A stretch of DNA of 64,000 nt from Microbacterium mangrovi (lineage in GTDB: Bacteria > Actinomycetota > Actinomycetes > Actinomycetales > Microbacteriaceae), in NCBI RefSeq assembly GCF_000802305.1, contig NZ_JTDK01000005.1:42436-106435 (forward strand), written 5' to 3'. Each line of letters begins with the position of its first letter. Within the stretch, counting starts at the first letter, position 1. The translations under genes were made by a program, and so were the position numbers. Below the pieces are notes generated by a model. It was given only the letters and a program-made list of their open reading frames with translations. It did no database searches and had not been told where the DNA came from. This document shows, piece by piece, positions 16,146 to 23,582 of the stretch.

Positions 16146-17525
16146 ATGCCATCCATCGAAGAACTGGTCGCGATCAAAGACCGTGCCGAGGCGGAGTATC
16201 TGTCGCGGCCCGGCGTGACCGGAATAGACGTCGGCTACAAGTACGTCGGCGGCGAGCAGACGGACGAGGTCGCGATCCGCGTCCACGTCAAGCAGAAGAA
16301 GGCCACCGTCGCCAAGGCGCAGCTGGTGCCGGCCCAGATCGACGGCGTCGTCACCGACGTGCTGCAGCGCGACTATCAGCTGCAGGTCGCGAGCGAGCCG
16401 CTCGATTTCAGCGCCCAGGCCGACACGAATCACTACGCCACCCTGGAGGGCGGCGTCAGCATGGGCCCGAGCCGGGCCGTCGGCGGATTCATCTTCGCCG
16501 GCACGCTGGGCGCGATCGTGGTGGACAAGGCGTCCGGAAATCGGGCGGCGCTGACGAACTTCCACGTCGCCTGCGTCGACTCGACCTGGAGCGTCGGCGA
16601 CCGTCAGGTGCAGCCGAGCCGCATCGACACCGGCGTCGTCCCGACCGACGAGTTCGGTGCGATCGCCCGGGCGACCCTGTCGTCCGCCGTCGACGGCGCC
16701 GTCATCTCGATCGACCCCGGCCGCGCCACGGCAGGGACGATCGTCGATATCGGCAACGTCGCCGGGACGAAGCCGGCCGCGCTCGGCATGGCCGTGCGCA
16801 AGCGGGGTCGTACGACCCTGCTCACGTACGGCACGGTCGACGGGCTGTCGCTGTCGGTGAACATCGACTATGGCGACGGCATCGGCGTGCGCACGCTCAC
16901 CGGTCAGGTGAGCATCGCCTCCGACACCACGCACAACCCGTTGTTCTCCGACCACGGCGACTCCGGATCGGTGATCGTCGACTCGGCGGGCTACGTCGTC
17001 GCGCTGCTGTTCGCGGGCTCGGGCACGAGCACGGTCGGAAACCCGATCGCGAACGTGCTGTCGGAGCTGAACGTGGACATCGTCGTGGGCAAGTCCGTCA
17101 TCAAGGACCTCAAGGACGGTCGCAAGGACTTCATCAAGGACAAGGAGATCCGCAAGGAGATCATCAAGGAGAAGGAGATCCGCAAGGAGTTCATCAAGGA
17201 CAAGGAGATCATCGCCGACAACAAGCAGTTCAAGGACATCCGCGACGTCAAGCGGATCCCCGAGAACCTGCCTCCGGTCGGCCCCGGTCCCATCGAGACA
17301 CCGCGGGCGGGTGGACTCGCACAGCGGCTCGCTGCGCTCGAAGAGGTGCTCGGTTCGCTGGAGAACTTCGTCGCTGCGGAACTGCGGCCCGATCTGACGC
17401 AGAGCGCGTTCAGCGGCGAGGACGACCTCACCCCGGAGCAGCTCGCAGCGCTTCGTGCCGAGGCCGAGCAGCAGGCGGCGGATGCCGCGGCGGCGAAGGC
17501 CGAACTGGACACGCCCTGGGCGTGA
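16146..17525 (+). CDS. Trypsin-fold serine peptidase with charged decapeptide-repeat tail
   Basis: The 459-residue protein has no signal peptide. Order: an N-terminal PGVTGIDVG domain (about 1-75), a trypsin-like domain with triad His140 (TNFHVA), Asp183 (VDGAVI) and Ser273 (GDSGS), then from residue 318 a Lys/Glu/Asp/Ile-rich tail whose core is a ten-residue repeat (FIKDKEIRKE, IIKEKEIRKE, FIKDKEI at 329-355), and a coiled helical end (AQRLAALEEVL). GGAAGG 9 nt upstream favours ATG 16146 over 16140. Two ATP-grasp-type genes follow in the same direction. The peptidase fold is sure; I infer that the tail is what the ligase acts on. Confidence 0.8.
   Translation: MPSIEELVAIKDRAEAEYLSRPGVTGIDVGYKYVGGEQTDEVAIRVHVKQKKATVAKAQLVPAQIDGVVTDVLQRDYQLQVASEPLDFSAQADTNHYATLEGGVSMGPSRAVGGFIFAGTLGAIVVDKASGNRAALTNFHVACVDSTWSVGDRQVQPSRIDTGVVPTDEFGAIARATLSSAVDGAVISIDPGRATAGTIVDIGNVAGTKPAALGMAVRKRGRTTLLTYGTVDGLSLSVNIDYGDGIGVRTLTGQVSIASDTTHNPLFSDHGDSGSVIVDSAGYVVALLFAGSGTSTVGNPIANVLSELNVDIVVGKSVIKDLKDGRKDFIKDKEIRKEIIKEKEIRKEFIKDKEIIADNKQFKDIRDVKRIPENLPPVGPGPIETPRAGGLAQRLAALEEVLGSLENFVAAELRPDLTQSAFSGEDDLTPEQLAALRAEAEQQAADAAAAKAELDTPWA
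17130..17210 (+). repeat. 30-bp in-frame tandem repeat (2.7 copies) encoding charged decapeptides
   Basis: Units at 17130-17159, 17160-17189 and 17190-17210 encode FIKDKEIRKE, IIKEKEIRKE and FIKDKEI. The copies differ at a few bases, and most changes are conservative (Asp/Glu, Phe/Ile), suggesting selection on the peptide. Flanking sequence (17097-17129, 17211-17257) is of the same composition but irregular. Confidence 0.9.
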
Positions 17526-17533
17526 GAGTGAAC

Positions 17534-17562
17534 ACCGGCCGGCGGCACCGCCGCCGGCCGGT
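17534..17562 (+). terminator. Strong intra-operon hairpin after the peptidase gene
   Basis: ACCGGCCGGCGG (17534-17545) and CCGCCGGCCGGT (17551-17562) form a perfect 12-bp stem with loop CACCG, 8 bp after the peptidase stop and 19 bp before the next start. No U-tract follows, so it may be a partial terminator or RNA-stability element giving more peptidase than ligase. The downstream Shine-Dalgarno GAGGAGG is left free. Confidence 0.55.
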
Positions 17563-17581
17563 GCCACTTCGAGGAGGACCC

Positions 17582-18382
17582 ATGTCCGTCGTGCTCTGCG
17601 ACCCCGACGACACCGCTGCGCTCTGGCTCGTGCAGCGCCTGCGCGAGGCGGGCGACGACTGCGCGCTCGTCACCTCGGATCTGCTCTCGTTCGCGAGGCG
17701 GCGATCCCAGCGGATCGGCCGCGCGGGCGTGAGCGCCCTGGTGGATGTCGACGGGCGCATCGTGATCGGGCATCCGGATCTGCTGATCAACCGGATGTCC
17801 GCCCCGCCGATGGCGGCCTGGCGGACGGCGCCGCCCGTGGAACGCGACTACGCGACCGCCGAGCTGACCGCCTTCGTCCTGAGCTGGCTGGACGGCCTCT
17901 CGTGTCCGGTGCGCAACCGGCCCGACCCGTCGTGCCTTGCCGGCCCCGCTCCGCATCCGCTGCGCGCCGGGCTGCTCGCCTCGGCCGCGGGACTCGCGTG
18001 TCCGGATGTCCGGCTGCAGACCGACCGGGGGACGCGGGCCGGCGGGCAGCCCCTGCTGGAGGCGGCGCTGCGACAGGCCGGCCCTGGCGCCCGGCTGCTG
18101 CACGTGGTCGTGCTCGACGGGACGCTCGTCGACCCGGAGGGCGTCGCCCGGCAGGCGGGCGCACCCGTACCCGCTGGATTCGCTCCGGGCATCCAGCGCC
18201 TGTGCGCGAGCCTCGGGGCCGCCGAGGCGCTCGCCGGCATCGACGTCGTCGTCACCGGCGAGCAATGGATGTTCGCGGGTTTCACCCCGCTTCCGGATCT
18301 GCCGGTGGCGGGCGGCGCCCTGGTGCGTGCGCTGGCACGTGTCCGGGAGAGCGCCGCGGAGAGGGAGAAGGTGACGGCATGA
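17582..18382 (+). CDS. Degenerate ATP-grasp-like protein, partner of the ligase
   Basis: The 266-residue protein is not placed in a named family. Its layout resembles the first half of RimK/MvdD-type ATP-grasp proteins: VVLCDPDDTAALWLVQRL (alpha/beta start), LLINRM, then CPVRNRPDPSCLAGPAPHP and LLASAAGLACPDVRLQTD, which match the NRP and AGLPVP elements. The later half lacks the usual ATP-binding lysine and the E-x-N metal site (its end is GEQWMFAGFTPLPDLP), so catalysis is doubtful. GAGGAGG precedes the ATG. Its stop overlaps the start of a full ATP-grasp gene (ATGA), implying a complex or sequential action on one substrate. Confidence 0.55.
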   Translation: MSVVLCDPDDTAALWLVQRLREAGDDCALVTSDLLSFARRRSQRIGRAGVSALVDVDGRIVIGHPDLLINRMSAPPMAAWRTAPPVERDYATAELTAFVLSWLDGLSCPVRNRPDPSCLAGPAPHPLRAGLLASAAGLACPDVRLQTDRGTRAGGQPLLEAALRQAGPGARLLHVVVLDGTLVDPEGVARQAGAPVPAGFAPGIQRLCASLGAAEALAGIDVVVTGEQWMFAGFTPLPDLPVAGGALVRALARVRESAAEREKVTA

Positions 18383-19320
18383 CCGTCGTCGTCTGGGCCG
18401 TGCCCACCGAAAGCCCCGTCCGGATGCTGACCGACGCGCTCGCCCGCCGGGGCGCCGACACGCTCGTCGTGCATCCGCGCCGGTTCACGTCGCAGCGCGT
18501 CGACATCGCCCTGCAGGGCGGTGCCGTCGTCGGCACGCTCGAGGCCGAGGGGCGCACCGTGGACCTCGCCGACGTGCGGGGCGTGTACGTGCGGCCGGTC
18601 GAACCCGAGCTTGTGCCGGAGCTGGCATCCGCCGGCGAGGACGACCCGCGGATGATCCGCGCCCGCGCCGTCTTCGAGGCGCTCACCGCCTTCACGGAGG
18701 TCGCGCCGGTCGCATCCGGCCGCCGCGTCGCCAACCGCCTCTCGGCGATGGCGTCGAACATGTCCAAGCCGTATCAGGCGCAACGGGTGCAGCGCGGCGG
18801 GTTCGACACCCCCGAGACCCTCCTCAGCGACGATCCCGACGAGGTGCGGGCGTTCGTCGCGGCGCACGGCGGCGCGGTCTACAAGTCCACGAGCGGCATC
18901 CGGTCCATCGTCAGCCGGTTCGACCCGGTCGCCGATGCGGACCGCCTGGAACGGATCCGCTGGTGCCCGGTGCAGTTCCAGGAGAACGTGCGCGGCCGCG
19001 ACGTGCGCGTGCACGTCGTCGGCGACGAGGTGTACGCGGCGATCGTCGACTCGGACGCGACCGACTATCGCTACGCTCGTGCGCAGGTCGGGCGGGATGC
19101 CACGCTCGCCCCGTACGCGGTGCCGGACGACATCGCCCAGCGCTGCGTCGATCTCGCCCGCGACCTCGATCTGCCCTTCGCGGGCGTCGACCTGAAGCTC
19201 GCCGACGACGGGCGGGTGGTGTGCTTCGAGGTGAACCCGTCTCCGGGATACCCGTGGTACGAGACCGCCGCGGGGCTCCCGATCTCGGACGCCCTCGCGC
19301 GCTGGCTCGCCGCCGCCTGA
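18379..19320 (+). CDS. RimK/MvdD-like ATP-grasp ligase
   Basis: The 313-residue enzyme belongs to the ATP-grasp superfamily, which joins a carboxylate to an amine, hydroxyl or thiol through an acyl phosphate. Visible parts: NRLSAMASNMSKPYQAQ, AGLP-like FDTPETLL, ATP-binding lysine in AVYKSTSG, RWCPVQFQENVRGRDVRVHVVG, FAGVDLKLADDG and the metal site VVCFEVNPSPGYPWYE. It is closest in layout to peptide-modifying ATP-grasp proteins (MvdD type) rather than to amino-acid ligases. It overlaps the degenerate ATP-grasp gene and lies downstream of a peptidase with a Lys/Glu/Asp tail, an ideal substrate for isopeptide or ester formation. The substrate is inferred. Confidence 0.8.
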   Translation: MTVVVWAVPTESPVRMLTDALARRGADTLVVHPRRFTSQRVDIALQGGAVVGTLEAEGRTVDLADVRGVYVRPVEPELVPELASAGEDDPRMIRARAVFEALTAFTEVAPVASGRRVANRLSAMASNMSKPYQAQRVQRGGFDTPETLLSDDPDEVRAFVAAHGGAVYKSTSGIRSIVSRFDPVADADRLERIRWCPVQFQENVRGRDVRVHVVGDEVYAAIVDSDATDYRYARAQVGRDATLAPYAVPDDIAQRCVDLARDLDLPFAGVDLKLADDGRVVCFEVNPSPGYPWYETAAGLPISDALARWLAAA

Positions 19321-19338
19321 GACAGGCGACGGCGAGCC
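19304..19338. terminator. Bidirectional terminator overlapping the ligase stop codon
   Basis: GGCTCGCCGCCGCCTG (19304-19319) and CAGGCGACGGCGAGCC (19323-19338) make a 16-bp stem with one mismatch and a 3-nt loop that includes the TGA stop. It separates two convergent units. There is no U-tract, as is common in actinobacteria. Confidence 0.65.
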
Positions 19339-19357
19339 GGCCGGACGGGCGAGCGGG

Positions 19358-20476
19358 TCAGATCGCGACGATCCCCTCGCCGCCGGCGGCACCGGGGACC
19401 AGAACCGCGCCCACCGCGGTGAGCGATCCATCGGCGCCCACGCGGTAGCCGTCGACCATGCCGGCCGCGCCGGTCTGGACGTACAGGAACCGCCCGTCGG
19501 CGCTGACCGCGGCATCCACGGTGCCGGCGTGAGTCGCGGTCACGCCGGTCGCGGTCAGCGAGCCGTCGCGGCCGAGGCGATAACCGCTGAGGGTCGCGCT
19601 GGCGGCGTTCGACGCGTAGACGTTCCAGCCGTCGACCGCGATCCAGCAGGTGGCCTTCTGCCCGGTCGCGACGACGTCGAGCTGCGTCAGGCGTCCGTCC
19701 TGCTCGACGCGGAAGGTCGCCACCGAGTTGGTGCCGGCCTCGCTGGCGACGAGGTGGCCGGCGGGGTCGAACTGGAACCCGAACGGGACCGTGCCCGGCA
19801 GGGACGTGACGACCGGAGCGGCCGACAGCCCGGCCGGCGTCGCCGCGAACACGTCGAACGCGCTCGTGTTGCCCTTGGTGGACACGACGAGCTTCGAGCC
19901 GTCCGGGGTGAACGCGATCTGCGCGGGCGTGTGGGTGAACTCGGGCGTCGCGTTCGGGTCCAGCCCGAGGGCGCGGTGCCACGACGGCACGGTCACGAGT
20001 GCGCCGCCCACCTTGAGGTAGCCCTGGATGGAGCCTCCGCCGCGGGCGTTGAGCACGAACACGCGGTTATCGTGGGTGGCGATGCTGACCGGGGCGTCTC
20101 CGTGCGTCGCGACCACCTGGCGTCGCAGGAGTCGGTCGCCGGCGATCGCGAACGAGGTGACGGTGTCGCTGCCCGCGTTGACGGCGAACAGGTTCGCGCC
20201 GCTGCGGGCGAGGCCGCCCTGCGAGGCGAGATGGTCGACGACGGAGCCGGCCAGCTGCACGCCGTCGCCCCCGGTGTCGTAGGTGCCGGCCTGGCGCAGC
20301 GTGCCGTCGGCGAGCCGGTCGTAGGCGACGACGGCGTTTCCGGCCAGGCCGTCGGTCTGCACGAAGACCGCGCCCACCGGGCGCGGGTTCGGGGTGGCGT
20401 TCGCGGCGGTGGCGCCGGCGCCGAGGAGTGCGACGGCGGCGAAGGCTGCGGCGCCGGCACGGTAGCGGATCTTCAT
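19358..20476 (-). CDS. Secreted beta-propeller (lactonase-like) protein
   Basis: The 372-residue protein begins with a signal peptide (MKIRYRAGAAAFAAVALLG, cleavage near ANA-TPN) and then repeats of about 45 residues with the pattern GSLTAxGxV...AVSADGRFLYVQ, characteristic of YbhE/6-phosphogluconolactonase-like seven-bladed propellers. Start 20476 is chosen for the GGGAGGG 6 nt upstream; an in-frame upstream start lacks one. Secreted actinobacterial members are usually of unknown function, so the lactonase name should not be taken as activity. Confidence 0.8.
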   Translation of the reverse strand: MKIRYRAGAAAFAAVALLGAGATAANATPNPRPVGAVFVQTDGLAGNAVVAYDRLADGTLRQAGTYDTGGDGVQLAGSVVDHLASQGGLARSGANLFAVNAGSDTVTSFAIAGDRLLRRQVVATHGDAPVSIATHDNRVFVLNARGGGSIQGYLKVGGALVTVPSWHRALGLDPNATPEFTHTPAQIAFTPDGSKLVVSTKGNTSAFDVFAATPAGLSAAPVVTSLPGTVPFGFQFDPAGHLVASEAGTNSVATFRVEQDGRLTQLDVVATGQKATCWIAVDGWNVYASNAASATLSGYRLGRDGSLTATGVTATHAGTVDAAVSADGRFLYVQTGAAGMVDGYRVGADGSLTAVGAVLVPGAAGGEGIVAI

Positions 20477-20616
20477 GGTTTCCCTCCCGGGGTTGGTGTC
20501 TGCGCTCACAGTCGCACTGCGGGAGGGCCGGGGGAACGGCGATCTGCTTACCGACCGGAGACGGGTGGTGTCACCGGTCCGTAAGGCCGGTGCCGGACCC
20601 GAGACGGCGGGCCGGA

Positions 20617-21552
20617 TCAGCGCACGTGCAGCTCTTCGGGCTCAACCACGACGTCCACCAGGGCGCCGTTTCGCCACACCGTCATCTCCATGCGGCGGCC
20701 GATGGCCCCCTCGACCATGGCGCGCTGCACGCCGGTCGGATCGAGGATCGGGATGCCGTCGAGCGAGATGACCACGTCGCCGACGTGCGCGCCGGCGTGT
20801 GCGGCGGGGCTGCCGGAGACGACCTGCACCACCTGCATCCCGGCATCCGACCCCACCTTCGCGGCGGCGGCCGGGCTCAGCGGCACGGTCGCCCCGGCGA
20901 TGCCGAGCCAGGCCCTGCGCACACGTCCTCGGGTGCGCAGGGCGTCGATGATCGCCCGGGTGGTGGCGTTGATCGGCACGGCCAGTCCCACGCCGATGCC
21001 GGCGACCGCGGTGTTCACGCCCACCATGCGGCTCGATCCGTCCGAGAGCACGCCGCCGCTGTTGCCGGGGTTCAGTGCGGCGTCGGTCTGGATCACCTCG
21101 TCGATCACGCGCCCCGACCGCGTCGGCAGCGACCGGCCGAGGCCCGACACGATGCCGGCGGTGACACTGCCGGACAGGCCCAGCGGGTTGCCGAGCGCCA
21201 CGACGAGCTGCCCGACCCGCAGCCGGGCGGCATCCCCGAGCACGACCGGCGGCGGGGTCGGCCCGTCGGCGCGGAGCACCGCGAGGTCCGAGAGCGGGTC
21301 GGCGCCGACCACGTGCGCGGCGGAGGCGGTGCCGTCCGAGAACGCCAGCTCCACTCCCACGGCGCCGTCGACGACGTGCGCGCTCGTGAGGAGGTCGCCG
21401 TCGGCGGTGATCACCGACGCACTGCCCGCGCCGCCGCCCTGGCGGGTGCGCACGGTCACGGCCGCGACCGACGGCAGCACCTGCTCGGTGACGCGCATCA
21501 CGGTCGCGGAGTAGGCATCCAGTGCGTCCGCGTCGGGGTCGGTCTCGTCCAC
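20617..21552 (-). CDS. HtrA-like S1C serine protease with PDZ domain
   Basis: The 311-residue protein contains a trypsin-like domain with His59 (TSAHVV), Asp89 (SDLAVL) and Ser165 (PGNSGG), followed by a PDZ domain (about 218-300; AWLGIAGATVPLS, GDVVISLDGIPI). It has no signal peptide or membrane anchor, unlike classic HtrA/DegP, so it should stay in the cytoplasm unless exported otherwise. The GTG start lacks a Shine-Dalgarno. It lies in the same direction as the NhaA gene upstream with 58 bp between. Probable role: quality-control proteolysis. Confidence 0.88.
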   Translation of the reverse strand: MDETDPDADALDAYSATVMRVTEQVLPSVAAVTVRTRQGGGAGSASVITADGDLLTSAHVVDGAVGVELAFSDGTASAAHVVGADPLSDLAVLRADGPTPPPVVLGDAARLRVGQLVVALGNPLGLSGSVTAGIVSGLGRSLPTRSGRVIDEVIQTDAALNPGNSGGVLSDGSSRMVGVNTAVAGIGVGLAVPINATTRAIIDALRTRGRVRRAWLGIAGATVPLSPAAAAKVGSDAGMQVVQVVSGSPAAHAGAHVGDVVISLDGIPILDPTGVQRAMVEGAIGRRMEMTVWRNGALVDVVVEPEELHVR

Positions 21553-21610
21553 GTGACCAGTGTGCGCCGCCGGCGCACGCGGGGCGCCGAGTTCGCTGAC
21601 GGCGCACCCG

Positions 21611-23491
21611 TCAGCGCAGCGACTCCTGGTAGGCGCCCAGCACGGCGGCGCGCAGCGCCTCCACGTCGTAGGCGCCGTAGTGGCGGCGGCCGTTCACGAA
21701 GAAGGTCGGGGTGCCGGCGACGCCGCTGAGATCGGCGGATTCGACATCCCGCGCCACGCGGGCCGCGTACCGCCCGTCGCGCAGGTCGCGCCGGAACCGC
21801 TCGACGTCGAGACCGAGGATGCCGGCGTGCTCGGCGAGGTCGTCCTCGTCCAGCAGGTCCTGGTGGTCGAGCAGCCGGTCGTGCATCTCCCAGAACCGGC
21901 CCTGCGCCGCCGCGGCCTCGGCGGCCTCCGCGGCCCGCTGCGCGTGCGGGTGCACTTCGGTGATCGGCAGGTGCCGCCACACGAACCGCAGTTCGAGATC
22001 GCTCATCGCCTCCAGGGCGCGCACGTTGGGCTCGGCGCGCCCGCAGTACGGGCACTCGAAGTCGCCGTACTCGACGACGGTGACGGCGGCGTCCCGCGGT
22101 CCGCGGATGTGGTCCCGGCGCTCGTCGACCTCTTCGGCCAGGTCGATCAGTTCGTCGGCCTCGCCGAGGAGGGCGCGGGCGCGGCGCCTGGCCGGCAGCA
22201 GCGCGACGATCCGGAAGAACGCCCCGGTGATCAGCGTGCTGACCGCGATCGCGGTGAGGATGCCGATCTTCGCCGCGTCCAGGTCGGGTCCGTGCAGGGC
22301 CAGCCCGGCGATGAGCAGCGACACCGTGAAGCCGACGCCGGCGATGGTGCCGATGCCGGTGACCGACGCCCAGCCGACCGGGGCGCGCAGGCGCCCGCGA
22401 CTCGCCCACGACACGATCCGCGTCGTCGCCGCGATCGCGATCGGCTTGCCGAGGACGTATCCGGCGATGATGCCGAGGCAGATCGGCGACGTGTACGCGT
22501 GCGTCAGGGTCGCGGCATCCAGCGCGACGCCGGCGTTCGCCAGGGCGAACAGGGGAACGATGACGTAGCTGCTCCAGGGGTGGAAGACGCTCTCCAGGCG
22601 CTCGTTGTGCGAGATCGCCTCGCGCAGGCCGTCGCGCACCTGCACCGCCGACCCGAACGTGGGCTGTTCGCGGAACTCGCGGAACCGCGCCGTGGCGTCT
22701 TCGAGGCGCTCGCGCTGCGGCACGGAGGCGCGGGTGCACAGGCCGATCGCGAGCCCGACGATGAGGGGATCCACCCCGCTGGCCAGCACCGCCGCCCAGG
22801 ATGCCACGGCGAAGATCCACGCGAACGGCACGACGGTGCGGAAGCGCCGCACCACCAGGTACGCGGCGAACGCCACGACCCCGAGGGCGAACGGCAGCAC
22901 CGCGAAACCCGTGCTGTAGCCCACCGCGATGACCACGAGCGCGACGAGGTCGTCGGCGATGAACAGGGTGAGCAGGAACCCCTTCGCCCGCTCGGGCATG
23001 GTGCGCGCGACGAGGGTGAGAAGGCCCAGCGCGAGCGCGGTGTCGCTGGACATCGCGATGCCCCAGCCGTGCATCGCGCCGCCGGTCGCGTTGACGGCGA
23101 GGTAGATCAGCACCGGGAGCAGCATCCCGACCACCCCGGCGATCGCGGGGAGGATGAAGTCGCGCCGCCGGCGGAGCGAGCCCAGATCGAACTCGCGGCG
23201 CGCCTCGAGGCCGACCACGAGGAAGAACAGGGTCATGAGCCCCGACGAGACCCACTCGCGCAGCTCCAGGGAGATGCCGACGTCGCCGACAGCGATCGAC
23301 AGGGTGCTCGACCACAGGCCCGCATAGGTCGCCGGGCTCGCGTTCGCCCAGACGAGGGCGGCGACGATCGCCGCGATCAGCACCCCGGAGCTGCCGGCCT
23401 CGGTGCGCAGGAACGTGCTCAGCTGCGCGGCGACGGCACGGGACCACGCGGTGAACCCGCTGTCGGCGGACGCGAGCCGATCCTCGCTCAC
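21611..23491 (-). CDS. nhaA: Na+/H+ antiporter NhaA fused to a DsbA-like thioredoxin domain
   Basis: The 626-residue protein starts with a full NhaA domain (about 1-435): FFLVVGLEARREF, then TLFIADDLVAL with the paired Asp180-Asp181 essential for Na+ transport. A linker of acidic helix follows, then a DsbA-like domain (about 465-626) with CPYC (480-483) and the cis-Pro loop GVAGTPTFFVNG. Such fusions are known in actinobacteria; the C-terminal domain's side of the membrane and role are not settled. GGAGG lies 7 nt before the GTG start. The usual NhaA length is about 390-440 residues, so the extra length is entirely the thioredoxin part. Confidence 0.93.
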   Translation of the reverse strand: MSEDRLASADSGFTAWSRAVAAQLSTFLRTEAGSSGVLIAAIVAALVWANASPATYAGLWSSTLSIAVGDVGISLELREWVSSGLMTLFFLVVGLEARREFDLGSLRRRRDFILPAIAGVVGMLLPVLIYLAVNATGGAMHGWGIAMSSDTALALGLLTLVARTMPERAKGFLLTLFIADDLVALVVIAVGYSTGFAVLPFALGVVAFAAYLVVRRFRTVVPFAWIFAVASWAAVLASGVDPLIVGLAIGLCTRASVPQRERLEDATARFREFREQPTFGSAVQVRDGLREAISHNERLESVFHPWSSYVIVPLFALANAGVALDAATLTHAYTSPICLGIIAGYVLGKPIAIAATTRIVSWASRGRLRAPVGWASVTGIGTIAGVGFTVSLLIAGLALHGPDLDAAKIGILTAIAVSTLITGAFFRIVALLPARRRARALLGEADELIDLAEEVDERRDHIRGPRDAAVTVVEYGDFECPYCGRAEPNVRALEAMSDLELRFVWRHLPITEVHPHAQRAAEAAEAAAAQGRFWEMHDRLLDHQDLLDEDDLAEHAGILGLDVERFRRDLRDGRYAARVARDVESADLSGVAGTPTFFVNGRRHYGAYDVEALRAAVLGAYQESLR

Positions 23492-23564
23492 CTCGCCGCC
23501 TCCACGAGGGAGACTCTATTCCCGTCGCTCCGGATGCGGGGTCACGGCAGCTGCTCAGGTATTT

Positions 23565-23575
23565 TGGTATACCAT
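23565..23575 (+). promoter_or_regulatory. TGGTATACCA operator over the amidohydrolase -10 element
   Basis: TGGTATACCA (23565-23574) is a perfect palindrome. Its right half is part of TACCAT (23570-23575), a -10 hexamer 7 nt before the ATG, so a bound repressor would cover the promoter. The same box occurs four times upstream of the GntR/MFS pair at 28466-28514. Confidence 0.7.
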
Positions 23576-23582
23576 TCTTGTC

